From NCBI RefSeq assembly GCF_004341165.1, contig NZ_SLZR01000015.1, positions 22,936 to 86,935 on the forward strand: a stretch of DNA of 64,000 nucleotides, given 5' to 3'. Under the pieces are notes generated by a model. That model worked only from the letters and a program-made list of their open reading frames with translations. It was not told the origin of the DNA and made no database searches. Origin of the DNA: Reinekea marinisedimentorum (lineage in GTDB: Bacteria > Pseudomonadota > Gammaproteobacteria > Pseudomonadales > Natronospirillaceae). This document shows, in pieces, positions 62,892 to 64,000 of this stretch (position 1 is the stretch's first letter; the number at the start of each line of letters is the position of its first letter). A program made the translations under genes and the position numbers.

Positions 62892-63871
62892 AGATACTAT
62901 TTTTTAGCGTATTCAAAAACCAAATAGCTGACGTTGAAGAGATTGCAGCACAACGTGGCGTCGAGGTTGATATTGTCAATACGCCGCTTAGTATGGAAAA
63001 CGTACACCTTGCTGAAGGGTATGAAGCGATATCTTGTGCTGGAAAGTGCAATCTGGGCAGAGATGTTTTGACTCAGCTGAAGCACTACGGCGTTAAGTAT
63101 ATTTCGACAAAAGCAGTCGGCTATGAAAACTTAGACGTGGAAGCCTGCAAAGAACTCGAACTCAGGTTTAGCAACTCCAGCTATTCACCACATTCAGTGG
63201 GTGAATTTACCGTGATGTCGATTTTAACGTCGCTAAGAAAACTATCTTTTTCTCAAAGTAAATTACGAAGAAAAGACTTTACCCTGTTTGGCTTAGAAGG
63301 CAGAGAACTCCACGACCAAACAGTTGGCGTCATAGGAACGGGAAAGATAGGCCAAAGCGTCGTAAAAAGGCTTTCTGGTTTCGGTTGCAGAATCATTGCG
63401 CATGACCTACATGAGAGCAACGAAGTTAAGGGCTTAGTGGAATATCTTCCTCTGCAGGAAGTACTGCAACAGTCTGACGTAATAACACTGCATGCTCCAT
63501 TGCTTGAATCGACATACCACCTTCTGGATGAGAGTGCGTTCAAGACGATGAAAGATAACGTCTGCATCGTCAATAACGCCCGCGGGGAGTTAATTGACTC
63601 GGAAGCATTAATTAATGCACTGAAAAGTGGAAAAGTATCAGCCGCTGCACTGGATGTAATTGAAGATGAACTCGACTTTTTCCGTTATGACTATAGCGAA
63701 AAAGAAATCACTCACAAGAGCCTTAACACACTGTTAAACATGGATAACGTCCAGATAACAACGCACCATTCATTCTTCACACGTCAGGCCTCTGTAGATA
63801 TGGTTAATTCAGCAATAATGGCATTGCAGGATTTCAAAGAAAGTGGCTATACGGCCAATCAGATTTGCTAA
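62888..63871 (+). CDS. D-isomer-specific 2-hydroxyacid dehydrogenase
   Basis: 327 residues. Rossmann motif VGVIGTGKIGQSV (about 147-159), catalytic Arg in NNARGELID, Glu, and His in TTHHSFFTRQA. The N-terminal pattern (NSSYSPHSVGEFTV) resembles D-lactate dehydrogenases/VanH. Reduces a 2-oxo acid to a D-2-hydroxy acid with NADH. Starts inside the hisC-like stop (ATGA); last gene of the operon seen here. Confidence 0.88.
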   Translation: MKILFFSVFKNQIADVEEIAAQRGVEVDIVNTPLSMENVHLAEGYEAISCAGKCNLGRDVLTQLKHYGVKYISTKAVGYENLDVEACKELELRFSNSSYSPHSVGEFTVMSILTSLRKLSFSQSKLRRKDFTLFGLEGRELHDQTVGVIGTGKIGQSVVKRLSGFGCRIIAHDLHESNEVKGLVEYLPLQEVLQQSDVITLHAPLLESTYHLLDESAFKTMKDNVCIVNNARGELIDSEALINALKSGKVSAAALDVIEDELDFFRYDYSEKEITHKSLNTLLNMDNVQITTHHSFFTRQASVDMVNSAIMALQDFKESGYTANQIC

Positions 63872-63924
63872 CTTCCACACTTAAGGCACACATCTAATAC
63901 CGGCCTAGTGGGCCATGCGGAAAG

Positions 63925-63953
63925 TTAAGTAATTAAAAAGATTGTAGTACAAT
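63925..63953 (+). promoter_or_regulatory. Promoter at window end
   Basis: TTAAGT, 17 bases, TACAAT (63948-63953). The expected start point falls at about 63960, on the A of an ATG, so a leaderless mRNA is possible. Confidence 0.45.
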
Positions 63954-63959
63954 GGCCGC

Positions 63960-64000
63960 ATGAGAACATCATCGCCACTACATATTTCTGATAACGACCG
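63960..64000 (+). CDS. Start of an unidentified gene, truncated by window end
   Basis: ATG at 63960 opens a frame (MRTSSPLHISDND) that runs out of the window. No Shine-Dalgarno sequence. Not recognised. Confidence 0.3.
   Translation, partial: MRTSSPLHISDND

Overview
The window looks like chromosome from a marine, heterotrophic gammaproteobacterium of the Oceanospirillales/Saccharospirillum-Reinekea type. This placement is inferred from gene content (catalase-peroxidase KatG, type II NADH dehydrogenase, TRAP-free TTT and ABC uptake systems, many LysR pairs, REP-type repeats). Base composition is near half G+C by eye, with clearly AT-richer islands. No rRNA, tRNA, CRISPR array, phage or transposase gene was found.

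Layout. 1-3.8 kb: end of a sugar-type ABC ATPase, a lipoprotein, an Asp/Glu racemase-family enzyme, a YidH/YidG pair and two small minus-strand genes. 3.9-8.1 kb: an AT-rich accessory block of small enzymes (HAD hydrolase, histidine phosphatase, MazG-like pyrophosphohydrolase, two GNATs), then a decayed DUF1778-GNAT toxin-antitoxin module flanked by 42-bp direct repeats. 8.1-11 kb: dps and katG, an oxidative-stress pair, followed by a palindromic element lodged in the katG terminator. 11.3-19.6 kb: secreted lyase-like protein, orphan periplasmic binding protein, oxidoreductase/LysR pair, ABC-F protein, membrane diguanylate cyclase. 19.7-25.6 kb: a three-subunit soluble NAD-linked formate dehydrogenase operon and an ndh gene. 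25.8-30 kb: a small acidic protein, a tandem 94-bp REP/BIME array and a BaeSR-like two-component system. 30-38.3 kb: a long PRPP-synthetase-like protein, an outer-membrane protein, unknowns, a secreted metallopeptidase-like protein, the acetate transporter SatP with a second copy of the terminator-lodged element, and a large glycosidase-like lipoprotein.

38.4-48 kb is a reductive pyrimidine-degradation cluster. PreA reduces uracil/thymine, the dihydropyrimidinase opens the ring and the ureidopropionase-type amidase releases beta-alanine. An omega-aminotransferase converts beta-alanine to malonate semialdehyde, and a malonate-semialdehyde-decarboxylase-like tautomerase and an aldehyde dehydrogenase dispose of it. 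A RutR-like TetR regulator is encoded beside preA, and two RutR-like operators lie in front of preA.

48.1-50.3 kb holds an MFS exporter and its divergent LysR gene. 50.6-55.6 kb is an AT-rich ABC importer plus deaminase operon, bracketed by roughly 60-bp imperfect direct repeats; the right repeat forms the 3' end of an NAD(P)-binding epimerase gene that is broken by an amber codon. 57-63.9 kb is a MarR-headed operon: tripartite tricarboxylate transporter, M20 deacylase, HisC-like aminotransferase and D-2-hydroxyacid dehydrogenase. It suggests uptake of an N-acyl amino acid and its conversion to a D-2-hydroxy acid.

The most unusual structure is the roughly 173-bp palindromic element found twice (after katG and after satP). 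In both places it sits inside an intrinsic terminator whose hairpin is duplicated on either side, and the two element copies carry a compensating base-pair change in the long stem.
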